A DNA stretch of 64,000 nucleotides from Hufsiella ginkgonis. Its GTDB lineage: Bacteria; Bacteroidota; Bacteroidia; Sphingobacteriales; Sphingobacteriaceae. Positions 43,150 to 52,216 of this stretch are shown piece by piece. The notes under the pieces were generated by a model, which was not told where the DNA came from, ran no database searches, and was given only the letters and a program-made list of their open reading frames with translations. The stretch spans positions 62,001 through 126,000 of the forward strand of contig NZ_WVHS01000007.1 of the NCBI RefSeq assembly GCF_009834915.1. The letters are read 5' to 3'. A program made the position numbers and the translations under genes. How positions within the stretch are numbered: position 1 is the stretch's first letter; each line of letters begins with the position of its first letter.

Positions 43150-44328
43150 ATGAACCGGCAGCTCTTTCTCTTAAATAACGCACAAACTTCATCGTCGCCA
43201 AGACTGCTGGAAATCGACCGGGCGGAGGGGAATTACCTGTATGATCCCCAGGGAAAAGCGTATCTCGACCTCGTATCAGGTTTTGCGGTGAGCAACATCG
43301 GTCATCGCCACCCAAAAGTGGTAAACGCCATTAAAGATCAGGCAGATAAATACATGCATCTTACCGTGTATGGCGAGTTCGTTCAATCTCCGCAGGTGCG
43401 GTTTGCACAAAAGCTGGTGTCGGTGCTGCCGGGTGCACTTAATTCCGTGTACTTTGTAAATTCGGGTGCCGAAGCTACGGAAGGCGCCCTGAAGCTGGCC
43501 AAGCGCTATACGGGCAGAGGCGGGATAATTTCCTGCCACCATGCATACCACGGCAGCACGCAAGGCGCACTTAGCGTAATGGGAAATTCCTATTACAAGG
43601 ATGCCTACCGTCCGCTCCTTCCGGGAATCGGATTTATCACCTTCAACGAAATCGCTGACCTGGAGCACATTACCCAGGAAACAGCTTGTGTGATCATCGA
43701 AACCATCCAGGGCGAGGCCGGTATCCGCGTACCTGATAAAGCCTACTTCTCGGCCCTGAGGAAAAGATGTGATGAAACGGGCACGCTGCTGATCATGGAC
43801 GAGATCCAGACCGGGTTTGGGCGCACCGGGAAGCTCTTTGCCTTCGAACACTTCGGCATTGTGCCGGATATCCTGCTGCTCGCCAAAGGCATGGGCGGCG
43901 GAATGCCCATTGGCGCATTTGTAGCCTCCCGCGAAAAAATGGACGTTTTGAAAGATAATCCCATCCTGGGGCATATCACCACATTCGGCGGACACCCGGT
44001 ATGCTGCGCCGCGGGACTGGCATCGCTGGAAGCGATCCTGGAAGAAGACCTGGTAAAAGACGTTGATAAAAAAGAAGCGCTTTTCCGCGAGTTACTGGTG
44101 CATCCCGCTATCAGGAAAGTACGCGGCATGGGCCTGATGCTCGCCGTCCAGGTGGATGCGTTTCAGCAGGTGGAAAGGATCAGCAAGCAATGCCTGGAGG
44201 GTGCGTATCCCCTCATCATCGATTGGTTTCTCCACTGCGAAACCGCTTTACGCATTGCGCCGCCCCTAACTATCACTGAATCCGAAATTCGCATGGCCTG
44301 CAACGCCATCCTGGCCGCGCTGGATTAA
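43150..44328 (+). CDS. Class III PLP-dependent aminotransferase
   Basis: 392 residues of the acetylornithine/4-aminobutyrate aminotransferase fold. VNSGAEATEGALKLAKRYTGR near 98-118, IIETIQGEAGI near 180, IMDEIQTGFGRTGKLFAFEH near 215-234 (PLP-binding Asp) and LLAKGMGGGMPIGA near 244-257 with the Schiff-base Lys are intact. The enzyme moves an amino group from an amine or amino acid to 2-oxoglutarate. Substrate (ornithine, lysine, 4-aminobutyrate or other) is not settled by the sequence, and no arginine or lysine pathway genes adjoin. Its stop overlaps that of the cupin gene. Confidence 0.9.
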   Translation: MNRQLFLLNNAQTSSSPRLLEIDRAEGNYLYDPQGKAYLDLVSGFAVSNIGHRHPKVVNAIKDQADKYMHLTVYGEFVQSPQVRFAQKLVSVLPGALNSVYFVNSGAEATEGALKLAKRYTGRGGIISCHHAYHGSTQGALSVMGNSYYKDAYRPLLPGIGFITFNEIADLEHITQETACVIIETIQGEAGIRVPDKAYFSALRKRCDETGTLLIMDEIQTGFGRTGKLFAFEHFGIVPDILLLAKGMGGGMPIGAFVASREKMDVLKDNPILGHITTFGGHPVCCAAGLASLEAILEEDLVKDVDKKEALFRELLVHPAIRKVRGMGLMLAVQVDAFQQVERISKQCLEGAYPLIIDWFLHCETALRIAPPLTITESEIRMACNAILAALD

Positions 44329-44864
44329 GTATCCTGTTTCCAGTATTGATTAGTTCCGGCGTCTTTTCCATACACCGGGTCGCACTCGGGCACGTCCACT
44401 TTTGCGATGGTCTCGTCTGCTGCGGGGCGTTCCCCGTCTTTTCCGTACTTTATATCGTATTCCGCACCGGCGGGATACGCGCCAACTACGGTAAAATCAT
44501 CACTTCCCTGCGTCTTTTTATGCGCAACGCCTGCCGGGATCAGGATCACATCTCCCCTGGTAAGCTCCACGCAGACGCCTTCCGGCCCTCCCAACTGCAG
44601 GTCGGCCTTGCCGCAAAAAACACCCAGCACTTCGTGGGTGTTGCTATGGTAATGATGGTAGTCGAATACGTCATCTACCCACGCGTTGGTCCACCCATTT
44701 TTCGCGAAAATATCTTTAATGGTTTCCGGCGTGCTGTCGGGATGCAGTAACAGCGCCCCTTTATATACCAGCAGTGGAAACTTTTGGTTGTTTGGAAACA
44801 GCTCATCGCCATCCAGGATATGGGTTACAACATAAGCATGTTGAATGATTTCTGACTTGTTCAT
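44325..44864 (-). CDS. Cupin-domain protein (YjlB-like)
   Basis: 179 residues with one cupin barrel: HYHSNTHEVLGVFCGKADLQLGG near 72-94 holds HxHxxxHE metal ligands, and GDVILIPAGVAHKKT near 105-119 the second motif with its His. The resemblance to Bacillus YjlB is by recall. No enzymatic role is known for that group. Stop codons of this and the convergent aminotransferase overlap in TTAA. Upstream lies the inverted repeat AACCAAA (44893-44899) with TTTGGTT (44906-44912), a possible operator. Confidence 0.84.
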   Translation of the reverse strand: MNKSEIIQHAYVVTHILDGDELFPNNQKFPLLVYKGALLLHPDSTPETIKDIFAKNGWTNAWVDDVFDYHHYHSNTHEVLGVFCGKADLQLGGPEGVCVELTRGDVILIPAGVAHKKTQGSDDFTVVGAYPAGAEYDIKYGKDGERPAADETIAKVDVPECDPVYGKDAGTNQYWKQDT

Positions 44865-44892
44865 CTTGCTAGGATCGGTTTAGCAGATTAAC

Positions 44893-44912
44893 AACCAAAA
44901 CCTGGTTTGGTT
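44893..44912. promoter_or_regulatory. Inverted repeat between cupin and glycosyltransferase genes
   Basis: AACCAAA and TTTGGTT are exact reverse complements separated by 6 bases, in the 171-base divergent gap. A regulator site is possible; no linked regulator gene is seen. A second weaker dyad, CCGGC at 44932 and GCCGG at 44952, follows. Confidence 0.4.
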
Positions 44913-45035
44913 AGTTATTATTTAAGATTAACCGGCTTAAAAAGCAATTATGCCGGCAATTAAACAAAAAACGCCGTTTCGCGTTATCCATTGCAATTAG
45001 CTGGATCCTACTATTCTATAAACATAACTGCCCGA

Positions 45036-47318
45036 ATGAAAATTGCCTATATCTCCTCTTATCCGCCCCGCGAATGCGGTATCGCCACTTTTAATAACAA
45101 CCTGGTCAAAGCCATTTCCTCGAACTTTAAAGGCAAATCAGTGGAAGACAGCGGATTCGTTGTTGCATTAAATGATTCCGAGAACCTGGATGAATACGAA
45201 TACCCGTCGGAAGTAAAATACATTATCCGCCAGGAGAACCAGAAGGACTACATACGGGCGGCAAGCTTCATCAACACCAGCGATGCCGATGCCTGCATAC
45301 TCGAACATGAGTTTGGTATTTACGGCGGCGAAAGCGGGATCTACATCCTTCCATTGCTTAACCGGCTCGATAAGCCGTTGATCTCCATTTTACATACAGT
45401 TCTCCGCGAACCGTCTTTCATCCAGCGTGTCATCATACGCGAAATTGCCAGCCAGTCGGCAAAACTGGTTGTAATGAGCAAGAAAGCGGTCGATTTCCTG
45501 TTGAATATTTACCGCATACCGGCCGAAAAGATCCAGCTGATAGAGCACGGTGTTCCCGACCTGGAGGCTCCTGCCGTAAACCCGGTAAAAAATATCGCTT
45601 CTTTCCGCAACAAGCGGGTATTATTCACCTTCGGGCTGATCAGTCGCGGGAAAGGGCTCGAAACCGTCGTTCGCGCACTTCCGGCCATCGTAGCAAAACA
45701 CCCCGACGTGATGTACGTGGTGCTGGGCAATACCCACCCGGGAGTGATCAAGAACTCGGGCGAAGAATACCGCGATCACCTGAAGCGCCTCGCAGCACAA
45801 CTGGGCGTGGAGAATCACCTGGCGTTCATCAACAAGTTCGTAAACGAGGAGGAGTTATTTAACTACCTGAGTGCCATCGATATTTATATCACGCCGTACC
45901 TGAACGAGGCGCAGATCACCAGCGGAACGCTTTCGTATGCCGTAGGCGCCGGCGCCGCCGTGATATCTACCCCGTATTGGCATGCGCAGGAACTGCTTGA
46001 CGATAACCGCGGCCGCCTCTTCAATTTTAAAGATGCAGATACGCTGGCCGAAACCGCCATCGAGCTGCTCAGCTCACCCGTTAAGCTGGCTAAATTAAAA
46101 AATAATGCCTACCAGTACGGGTTGAAGCTTCGCTGGCCAAAAATAGGGGGAGAATATATCGGGGTGCTGCAAAAGGCCATCGTAAACGCCGAACGCGGTG
46201 TAAAGATCATGCGGCAAATCGTGGATCCCGAAATCCTGCCCAAATTTACCCTCGCGCATGTGCGCCGCCTTACAGACGATACCGGGATCGTACAGCACGC
46301 CAAATACGGCATTCCTAACCTCAAAGAAGGTTATTGCCTCGACGACAACGCGCGGGCACTGATCATGGCACTGATGGCCTACCAGCAAAATAAAAATAAA
46401 GAAGCGCTGGAGCTGCTGCCGATTTACCTCAGCTATATCCATTATATGCAAACGGAGGACGGCAATTTCAGGAACTTCCTGAGCTTTAGCCGCCAGTATC
46501 TCGACGAGGTAGGCTCAGAAGATTCTTTCGGAAGAACGATCTGGTCCCTTGGCTTTATGATCAGCGCCGCACCAAATAACTCCTACCGGGAATTTGCACA
46601 GGAACTTTTCCAGCGTTCGGTGCAACATTTCGGCGCCCTTAAATACCTGCGTGGCGTTATCAACACCATTATCGGTATTTCCTATTACCTGAGGGTACAC
46701 TCCGGCGACGATGGCATGCTGCGCAAACTGGTGGAACTGACAGATATCGTAGTGAAAAGCTACGAAGAAAATCGCTCAGAAGAGTGGCATTGGTTTGAAA
46801 ACCAGCTTACTTATGATAATGCGATCTTCCCGCTTGCACTTCTGCACTCCTGCGAAGTAACGGGAAACGAATACGTGAAAAATATCGCGATCGAGTCTAT
46901 GGCGTTCCTCGACAGGCTTACGCTGGATAACGGCTACCTAAGCCCTGTCGGAAACGATGGCTGGTGTCACCGGGGCGGCGAGATGCCTGTCTTCGACCAG
47001 CAAGCCATCGAAACCATGGCCATGGTGATGATGCACCTGCAGGCCTATAAAGTAACTCAGAAACCGGTGTACATCCGCAAAATGTTCATGTGCTACATGT
47101 GGTTCCTGGGTGAAAATACGTTACGCGTACCGTTATACGACCACGAGACCAACGGCTGCTGCGATGGTCTGCAGCCCGGCGGCATCAACCGTAACCAGGG
47201 CGCCGAAAGTACGCTGGCATACCTCATCTCGCACTTGTCTGTATTAAAAGCCTTCGAGTTGGAATACCAGTACGATAACGCAGGAGCTCCGCTGGAAACA
47301 ACGGCGTTGGTGAAATAG
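45036..47318 (+). CDS. GT4-type glycosyltransferase fused to a C-terminal alpha/alpha domain
   Basis: 760 residues. The first 400 or so form a GT-B glycosyltransferase (KIAYISSYPPRECGIATFNNNL at the start, VLFTFGLISRGKGLETVVRAL near 203, AIDIYITPYLNEAQITSGTLSYAVGAGAAVIST near 285-318). The remaining 350 are helical with LDDNARALIMALMAYQ near 445 and GWCHRGGEMPVFDQQAIETMAM near 645, resembling an alpha/alpha toroid of glycoside-processing proteins. I start at the ATG at 45036, where the nucleotide-sugar fold begins. It leads a set with a second glycosyltransferase and a facing GH130 gene. Confidence 0.86.
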   Translation: MKIAYISSYPPRECGIATFNNNLVKAISSNFKGKSVEDSGFVVALNDSENLDEYEYPSEVKYIIRQENQKDYIRAASFINTSDADACILEHEFGIYGGESGIYILPLLNRLDKPLISILHTVLREPSFIQRVIIREIASQSAKLVVMSKKAVDFLLNIYRIPAEKIQLIEHGVPDLEAPAVNPVKNIASFRNKRVLFTFGLISRGKGLETVVRALPAIVAKHPDVMYVVLGNTHPGVIKNSGEEYRDHLKRLAAQLGVENHLAFINKFVNEEELFNYLSAIDIYITPYLNEAQITSGTLSYAVGAGAAVISTPYWHAQELLDDNRGRLFNFKDADTLAETAIELLSSPVKLAKLKNNAYQYGLKLRWPKIGGEYIGVLQKAIVNAERGVKIMRQIVDPEILPKFTLAHVRRLTDDTGIVQHAKYGIPNLKEGYCLDDNARALIMALMAYQQNKNKEALELLPIYLSYIHYMQTEDGNFRNFLSFSRQYLDEVGSEDSFGRTIWSLGFMISAAPNNSYREFAQELFQRSVQHFGALKYLRGVINTIIGISYYLRVHSGDDGMLRKLVELTDIVVKSYEENRSEEWHWFENQLTYDNAIFPLALLHSCEVTGNEYVKNIAIESMAFLDRLTLDNGYLSPVGNDGWCHRGGEMPVFDQQAIETMAMVMMHLQAYKVTQKPVYIRKMFMCYMWFLGENTLRVPLYDHETNGCCDGLQPGGINRNQGAESTLAYLISHLSVLKAFELEYQYDNAGAPLETTALVK

Positions 47319-47430
47319 TTAGTAATTAGTTTTCGGTCACCAGTTGGATCCGTATTAATTGCAAGTATTACCACCAGGCCTTACATCTTATTAGACCACA
47401 TCGACTGATCACTGACAACTGATCATTTGC
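47319..47430. repeat. Two-armed heptad element E10 (AACTGAT theme)
   Basis: Left units start at 47319, 47326, 47333 and 47340 (TTAGTAA, TTAGTTT, TCGGTCA, CCAGTTG) directly after the stop codon. Right units start at 47403, 47410, 47417 and 47424 (GACTGAT, CACTGAC, AACTGAT, CATTTGC), ending six bases before the next ATG. 47328-47346 and 47402-47420 are complementary at 14 of 19 positions. The right arm shares its theme with E1, E2 and E12. Confidence 0.72.
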
Positions 47431-47436
47431 AATCCT

Positions 47437-48444
47437 ATGAAAATAGCTGTATTGTCGCCTATCGCCTGGCGCACTCCGCCCCGCCACTACGGTCCCTGGG
47501 AACAAGTCGCGTCAAATATCGCCGAAGGACTGGTGGCGGCTGGTCATGATGTTACTTTATTTGCCTCCGGCGATTCCGTTACTTCCGGAAAACTGGATGC
47601 GGTGATCGCCGAAGGCTATGAAGAAGACCGTACCCAGGACGCCAAGGTGTGCGAATGCCTGCACATCAGCAACCTGATGGAAAAGGCGCACCAGTTCGAC
47701 CTCGTACACAATAACTTCGATTTCCTGCCCCTTACCTGGTCGCGGATGGTGAAAACGCCGTTTATTACCACCATACACGGGTTTTCTTCACCCAGGATCA
47801 TTCCTGTGTACAAGAAATACAACGACACCAGCGATTACGTTTCCATCAGTCATGCAGACCGCAGCGAGGAATTACGCTACCTGGCCACGATCTATAACGG
47901 GCTAAATACTTCCGACTTCGAATTTAATGCCAACCCCGGCGATTACCTGCTCTATTTCGGCCGCATCCACCACGATAAAGGCACCGCCGAAGCGATCGAT
48001 ATCGCCAAAAAGACCTGCAAGCGGCTGATTATCGCCGGGATCATACAGGATACCGCCTATTTCAACGAGAAGGTAAAGCCGTTCCTTGGTGGGGACATCG
48101 GGTTTATCGGCCACGCCGGACCGGAAAAACGAAACGAATTACTGGGAAATGCGGCCGCCCTGCTCCACCCGATCAACTTCAACGAGCCGTTCGGTATGAG
48201 CGTGGCGGAAGCGATGCTTTGCGGAACGCCCGTGATCGCTTTCAACAAAGGATCGATGCCCGAACTGATCGAGCATGAAAAAACAGGCTTCCTGGTGACC
48301 ACCCCCACGGAAGCCGCGGAAGCTGTTACACGACTGGCATCCATAGACCGCAGTTATACCCGCGAACGGGCAACGGCAAGATTCTCGCAGGAAACCATGG
48401 TGGCCGATTACCTGGAAGCTTACCGAAAAATCCTCAGCCGCTAA
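47437..48444 (+). CDS. Glycosyltransferase family 4 protein
   Basis: 335 residues of GT-B fold: SPIAWRTPPRHYGPWEQVASNIAEGLVAAGHDVTLFAS near 7-44, LLYFGRIHHDKGTAEAIDIAKK near 167-188, and the donor-site EPFGMSVAEAMLCGTPVIAFNKGSMPELI near 250 with the paired Glu of retaining GT4 enzymes. Its partner is the larger glycosyltransferase upstream, and its stop codon overlaps that of the facing GH130 gene, so the three form a compact glycan module of unknown product. Confidence 0.9.
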   Translation: MKIAVLSPIAWRTPPRHYGPWEQVASNIAEGLVAAGHDVTLFASGDSVTSGKLDAVIAEGYEEDRTQDAKVCECLHISNLMEKAHQFDLVHNNFDFLPLTWSRMVKTPFITTIHGFSSPRIIPVYKKYNDTSDYVSISHADRSEELRYLATIYNGLNTSDFEFNANPGDYLLYFGRIHHDKGTAEAIDIAKKTCKRLIIAGIIQDTAYFNEKVKPFLGGDIGFIGHAGPEKRNELLGNAAALLHPINFNEPFGMSVAEAMLCGTPVIAFNKGSMPELIEHEKTGFLVTTPTEAAEAVTRLASIDRSYTRERATARFSQETMVADYLEAYRKILSR

Positions 48445-49943
48445 CTTGCGACGGCCACGGGTTCTTCTTTAACTTCTTGAGAGATCTTATCCGTTTTTAA
48501 TCTTTCCAGCAGGCTTTCCAGGTCTACGGACGCAAACGACGTGGAATAATCCGACAGGCCGTAAGGGATGATCAGCTTTCCATTGTTGATGATCGAGCCG
48601 CACGAATACACCACGTTGGGCACGTAACCTTCGCGCTCGTCGGGATTTGGGATCAGGATCGGCTCGGTTAAACGGCCGATCTCCACAGACGGATCATCTA
48701 GTTTCAGGAGACTGATACCCAGCACGTAACGCCGCATCGGCCCAACGCCGTGAGTAATCATCAACCACCCGTCCTTCGTTTCTATCGGCGAGCCGCAATT
48801 ACCGATCTGCACAAACTCCCAGGTAAATTTAGGCTCCTGCAGCTTGATCGGGTTTTCCCACACGTTGATGTTCTTCGAATACATGATGTAATTGTTCCAT
48901 CCGTCGATACGGGAGATCATTGCATACATGCCGTTGATCTTGCGCGGAAAAAGCGCGAGGTTTTTATTCTGTGCGCCGGCGCCGTAAAGCGGGCGGATCT
49001 TAAAATCATAAAAATCAGATGTTTGCAGCAGTTTCGGCATAATCAGCGAACCATCATACGCGGTATAAGTGGCGAAATAGCTCTTGGTGCCGTCATCATC
49101 CGTAAATTGCACGAAACGGGCGTCCTCGATTCCCTTACGCTCGAATTCAGAAATGGGGAAGATCACGCGATCGGAGATATCGGTATCCATGGAGAAAATG
49201 ATCTCGTAATAAGAATCCGAAAGCCAAAGCACCTTTTCGAGCTCCATATTGCGCATCATGTCTTCCGGCGCGCGCGAGTCGATAATGATCTTCCGCAGCG
49301 TGGTATAGTCAAAATGATCGCCCAGCTTGGTTTCCAATTCCTTGATCACGTTGATATCGACCATCGAAACAACCGCTTTTTCCAGGAAAAGCTTCTTGTT
49401 GTAAGTCGCATTGCGGATCACTTCCGCTTCGTCGATATAGTTCCCTGCCGGAATCACGTGGATGTTGTTGTGCGCATCTATCATCGCCCTGCGGAAAACG
49501 ATCGACGAGATATGTCCCTCTCCAACCGCCCGGAAGCTGATAATGAGGCGGGTCTCACCGTCCTCAAGCTCCGACTGGTCGGGATCTAACACGATCGACG
49601 GGTTAAAAAATGCCGCGGATTCGATCGAATATTCATGGGTAAAATACGAACCGATCAGCAAATGACGGTACGAATGCATGGTATCGAAATTAAAATCGAG
49701 CTCCTCGAACAGGTGCTTTAGCTTGTGGCAATGCCGGTAAAGCAACCGGGTAATATTGCGGTGCCGCTTGGAATACTCCTGCAGAATGGGCGAAATTACA
49801 CGGAAAACCTCTTCGTCACTTAACGTCATCACCCGCCTGATCACCTCCTTTGCCCGGTCCTCTCCGTTGAAAAAGAACCTGGCAATTACCCGTTTAGGGT
49901 CGGGATAAACCTTCACATGCTTGCGTTCAATTGGAATTCTCAT
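48441..49943 (-). CDS. GH130-family glycoside phosphorylase/hydrolase
   Basis: 500 residues. The five-bladed propeller of GH130 shows FFNPSIVLDPDQ near 107, KGIEDARFVQF near 268 (the GxEDxR motif with the catalytic Asp), NCGSPIETKDGWLMITHGVGPMRRYVLG near 383-410 and PNVVYSCGSIINNGKLIIPYGLSD near 440-463. GH130 enzymes split beta-mannosides, often by phosphorolysis. The 100-residue N-terminal helical extension is typical of the longer subgroup linked to glycosyltransferases. It could degrade or trim what the two facing glycosyltransferases build. Confidence 0.87.
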   Translation of the reverse strand: MRIPIERKHVKVYPDPKRVIARFFFNGEDRAKEVIRRVMTLSDEEVFRVISPILQEYSKRHRNITRLLYRHCHKLKHLFEELDFNFDTMHSYRHLLIGSYFTHEYSIESAAFFNPSIVLDPDQSELEDGETRLIISFRAVGEGHISSIVFRRAMIDAHNNIHVIPAGNYIDEAEVIRNATYNKKLFLEKAVVSMVDINVIKELETKLGDHFDYTTLRKIIIDSRAPEDMMRNMELEKVLWLSDSYYEIIFSMDTDISDRVIFPISEFERKGIEDARFVQFTDDDGTKSYFATYTAYDGSLIMPKLLQTSDFYDFKIRPLYGAGAQNKNLALFPRKINGMYAMISRIDGWNNYIMYSKNINVWENPIKLQEPKFTWEFVQIGNCGSPIETKDGWLMITHGVGPMRRYVLGISLLKLDDPSVEIGRLTEPILIPNPDEREGYVPNVVYSCGSIINNGKLIIPYGLSDYSTSFASVDLESLLERLKTDKISQEVKEEPVAVAS

Positions 49944-50065
49944 AGTAAATCTTGATGGTAACTAAAATAGGAGTTGAAACGGGTATTAAAAATAATGGTG
50001 CAACTCTACTTAAACGCGATTTAAAACCGATCGTTTTACATAATAATTCTTTTTTAATTTAGAGG

Positions 50066-50743
50066 ATGAATGTGCTGATCATTGAGGATGAACGAAGCCT
50101 TGGCCTGGAGATGGCCGGCTTCCTTGGCAAAGAAGGCTTTGTGGTGGAACACGCCTGGAAAAAACGGACCGCCGAAGAAAAGATCTTCGTCAACAACTTC
50201 GACTTCATCCTGCTCGACCTGGGATTACCCGATGGGAATGGTTTCGACCTGCTTAAGATCATCAGGGAGCTGCCGGGAAGAGACGATGCCATCATCGTGC
50301 TCACCGCATCGGGCGGGCTCGACGACCGCATCCGCGGGCTGGAAGGCGGTGCAGATGATTATCTTCCGAAACCATTCGCACTCACTGAGTTATTGGCCAG
50401 GATGCACGCCATTACCCGCAGGAAACATAAGCTCGAAATGAACAAGGTGAACGTGCACGGGTTTACCGTGGATATCGGCAACCGGACGGTCAACTTCGGC
50501 AGCGAGCGGGTGGCACTTACACGAAAGGAGTTTGACATCTTTAACTACCTGGTGCTGAATAAGAACCGGGTCATCCCGCGCGTAAGTCTCACCGAGCATG
50601 TATGGGGCGACATCCTCGAGATCAACTCCGATTCAAATTTCGTAGATGTACATGTGAAAAACCTCCGAAAAAAACTCTCCGCACACGCACCTGCCGATTG
50701 GTTTGAGACCGTAAGAAGCATCGGTTACCGGATCAATATTTGA
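50066..50743 (+). CDS. OmpR-family response regulator
   Basis: 225 residues: receiver domain with phosphoacceptor Asp51 (LLDLGLPDGNG), switch Thr in VLTASGG and Lys in LPKPF, then a winged-helix DNA-binding domain (about 125-223) ending VRSIGYRIN. It pairs with the histidine kinase encoded 99 bases downstream. The promoter may lie very close: TAATTTAG at 50055-50062, near the -7 consensus, is three bases before the ATG, so transcripts may have almost no leader. Confidence 0.94.
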   Translation: MNVLIIEDERSLGLEMAGFLGKEGFVVEHAWKKRTAEEKIFVNNFDFILLDLGLPDGNGFDLLKIIRELPGRDDAIIVLTASGGLDDRIRGLEGGADDYLPKPFALTELLARMHAITRRKHKLEMNKVNVHGFTVDIGNRTVNFGSERVALTRKEFDIFNYLVLNKNRVIPRVSLTEHVWGDILEINSDSNFVDVHVKNLRKKLSAHAPADWFETVRSIGYRINI

Positions 50744-50842
50744 TAGCTGTCGGCTGGTTACTGATAGTTCCCGGCCATGTTAAGAAATAAAACACGATAA
50801 CTACACCACCCAAGCCAACAGTCACAAGCTACCAGCTACCCC
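50744..50842. repeat. Two-armed heptad element E11 (AGCTGT/CAGCTA theme)
   Basis: Left units start at 50744, 50751, 50758 and 50765 (TAGCTGT, CGGCTGG, TTACTGA, TAGTTCC), directly after the response-regulator stop. Right units start at 50811, 50818, 50825 and 50832 (CAAGCCA, ACAGTCA, CAAGCTA, CCAGCTA), followed by CCCC and the ATG at 50843. 50744-50763 and 50819-50838 pair at 15 of 20. TACACCACCC at 50802-50811 is shared with E5. Confidence 0.75.
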
Positions 50843-52168
50843 ATGAAGCTCCAGCACAAGCTTACGTTATACAATACGGCCACTAAGATCGCTATCATTA
50901 CGATCCTGGGGTTGCTGATCATTTTCTTCACCAACCGGGTTTCCCTCAATCACCTGCAGCAGCGCCTCATCGATAAGCGCGATAAGCTGGTGGCCAACCT
51001 CTCTGATGAAGAGATCGAAGACCTGCTGAAAAAAGAAGCTTCGTTTACCGACTACAACATCCTGAAGGAGGAGTACATCATCCTCACGCTTACTGTCGAG
51101 CACCCGCGCGATGTGCCTGTTTTTACGCAGGAGCTCCGGGAGATCGATCAACAGCAACAGGAGTACCTTATCATTTCAGACGTTTTCGTATACCAGGGCC
51201 GGGTTTTTAAGCTCGAGATCGGCGAAACCATGGAAGCCGTAAAACAACTGGAAAGCACCATTCTTTATTTTATGCTGGTCGTACTCATCGCGGCTACCTG
51301 TATCAGCCTGTTCGCCGATCTGGCCTTTACGCGGCTGCTCCTTGCTCCTTTTTACTACATCATTGAGCAAAAGCTGAACCGCGTGGACGATCCCATCCAT
51401 TACAATTACACGCCAACGGCCACTAGCACGGACGATTTTAAGCTCCTCGACTCCAGCATCGGTACGTTGATGAAGAAGCTTTCGAACCTGTTTGCCACGC
51501 AAAAGCACTTTATATCGAATATCTCGCACGAGATGCTTACCCCCATCGCCGTACTGCGCACCCGGATGGAAAACCTGCTGAACGATCCCCGGGTTTCTGA
51601 GGAAAGCCAGAACAAGATCGCCGCATCGCTGAAAACGCTCGATCGCATGAAATCGGTGGTGAACAGCCTGCTGCTGATCTCGAAGGTGGAAAATAACCAG
51701 TTCAACCGCACAGACGAGGTGGCCATCGGGGCCACTATCCGTGAAATTTTCGAGGAGCTGGAAGACCGCATGGAAGTAAGAGCAATTACGCCCGACGTAA
51801 AGCTCGATCACCAGTTCCACTTTAGCGGTAACCATGCGCTTATGCATACGCTTTGCCTCAATGTGATAAGTAACGCGATAAAATACAACAAAACGGGCGG
51901 CAGTATTTTCGTCACAGATGAGATGACTGACCACGAATACCGCGTCACCATTGCCGATGAAGGCGCAGGCATGGCGCCCGAAGACATCGAAAAAGCGTTC
52001 AATCGCTTCGAAAAGCTCGGAACTTCCGGCAAAGACAGTCATGGCCTGGGGCTCGCCATCGCCAAAAGCATCGCCACTTTCCACCAGGCGGGCATCGCCA
52101 TTTCCTCCGAAAAAAGTATCGGAACAGCCGTTACCCTCTCTTTCCCTGTCGCCGTTTTAACTTCATGA
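50843..52168 (+). CDS. Sensor histidine kinase
   Basis: 441 residues: two membrane helices (about 16-33 and 137-157) flanking a periplasmic domain of about 100 residues, a dimerisation domain with His229 in NISHEMLTP, then the ATPase domain with NVISNAIKYN, DEGAGMAPED and SHGLGLAIAKS. It likely phosphorylates the response regulator Asp51. The signal is unknown. The start codon directly follows heptad element E11. A tiny exported Lys-rich peptide is encoded 48 bases downstream. Confidence 0.93.
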   Translation: MKLQHKLTLYNTATKIAIITILGLLIIFFTNRVSLNHLQQRLIDKRDKLVANLSDEEIEDLLKKEASFTDYNILKEEYIILTLTVEHPRDVPVFTQELREIDQQQQEYLIISDVFVYQGRVFKLEIGETMEAVKQLESTILYFMLVVLIAATCISLFADLAFTRLLLAPFYYIIEQKLNRVDDPIHYNYTPTATSTDDFKLLDSSIGTLMKKLSNLFATQKHFISNISHEMLTPIAVLRTRMENLLNDPRVSEESQNKIAASLKTLDRMKSVVNSLLLISKVENNQFNRTDEVAIGATIREIFEELEDRMEVRAITPDVKLDHQFHFSGNHALMHTLCLNVISNAIKYNKTGGSIFVTDEMTDHEYRVTIADEGAGMAPEDIEKAFNRFEKLGTSGKDSHGLGLAIAKSIATFHQAGIAISSEKSIGTAVTLSFPVAVLTS

Positions 52169-52195
52169 AATCTTCATATACGAGGTTCATATTTG
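52162..52195 (+). promoter_or_regulatory. Candidate response-regulator sites and promoter of the Lys-rich peptide gene
   Basis: TTCAT occurs three times in the same direction, at 52162, 52173 and 52186, with TTCATAT in the last two. Spacings of 11 and 13 bases are close to one helical turn, as in OmpR-family tandem sites. CATATTTG at 52188-52195 is one base off TAnnTTTG and lies 21 bases before the ATG at 52217. Confidence 0.4.
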
Positions 52196-52216
52196 TTAAA
52201 CAAAACAACAAGAGAT

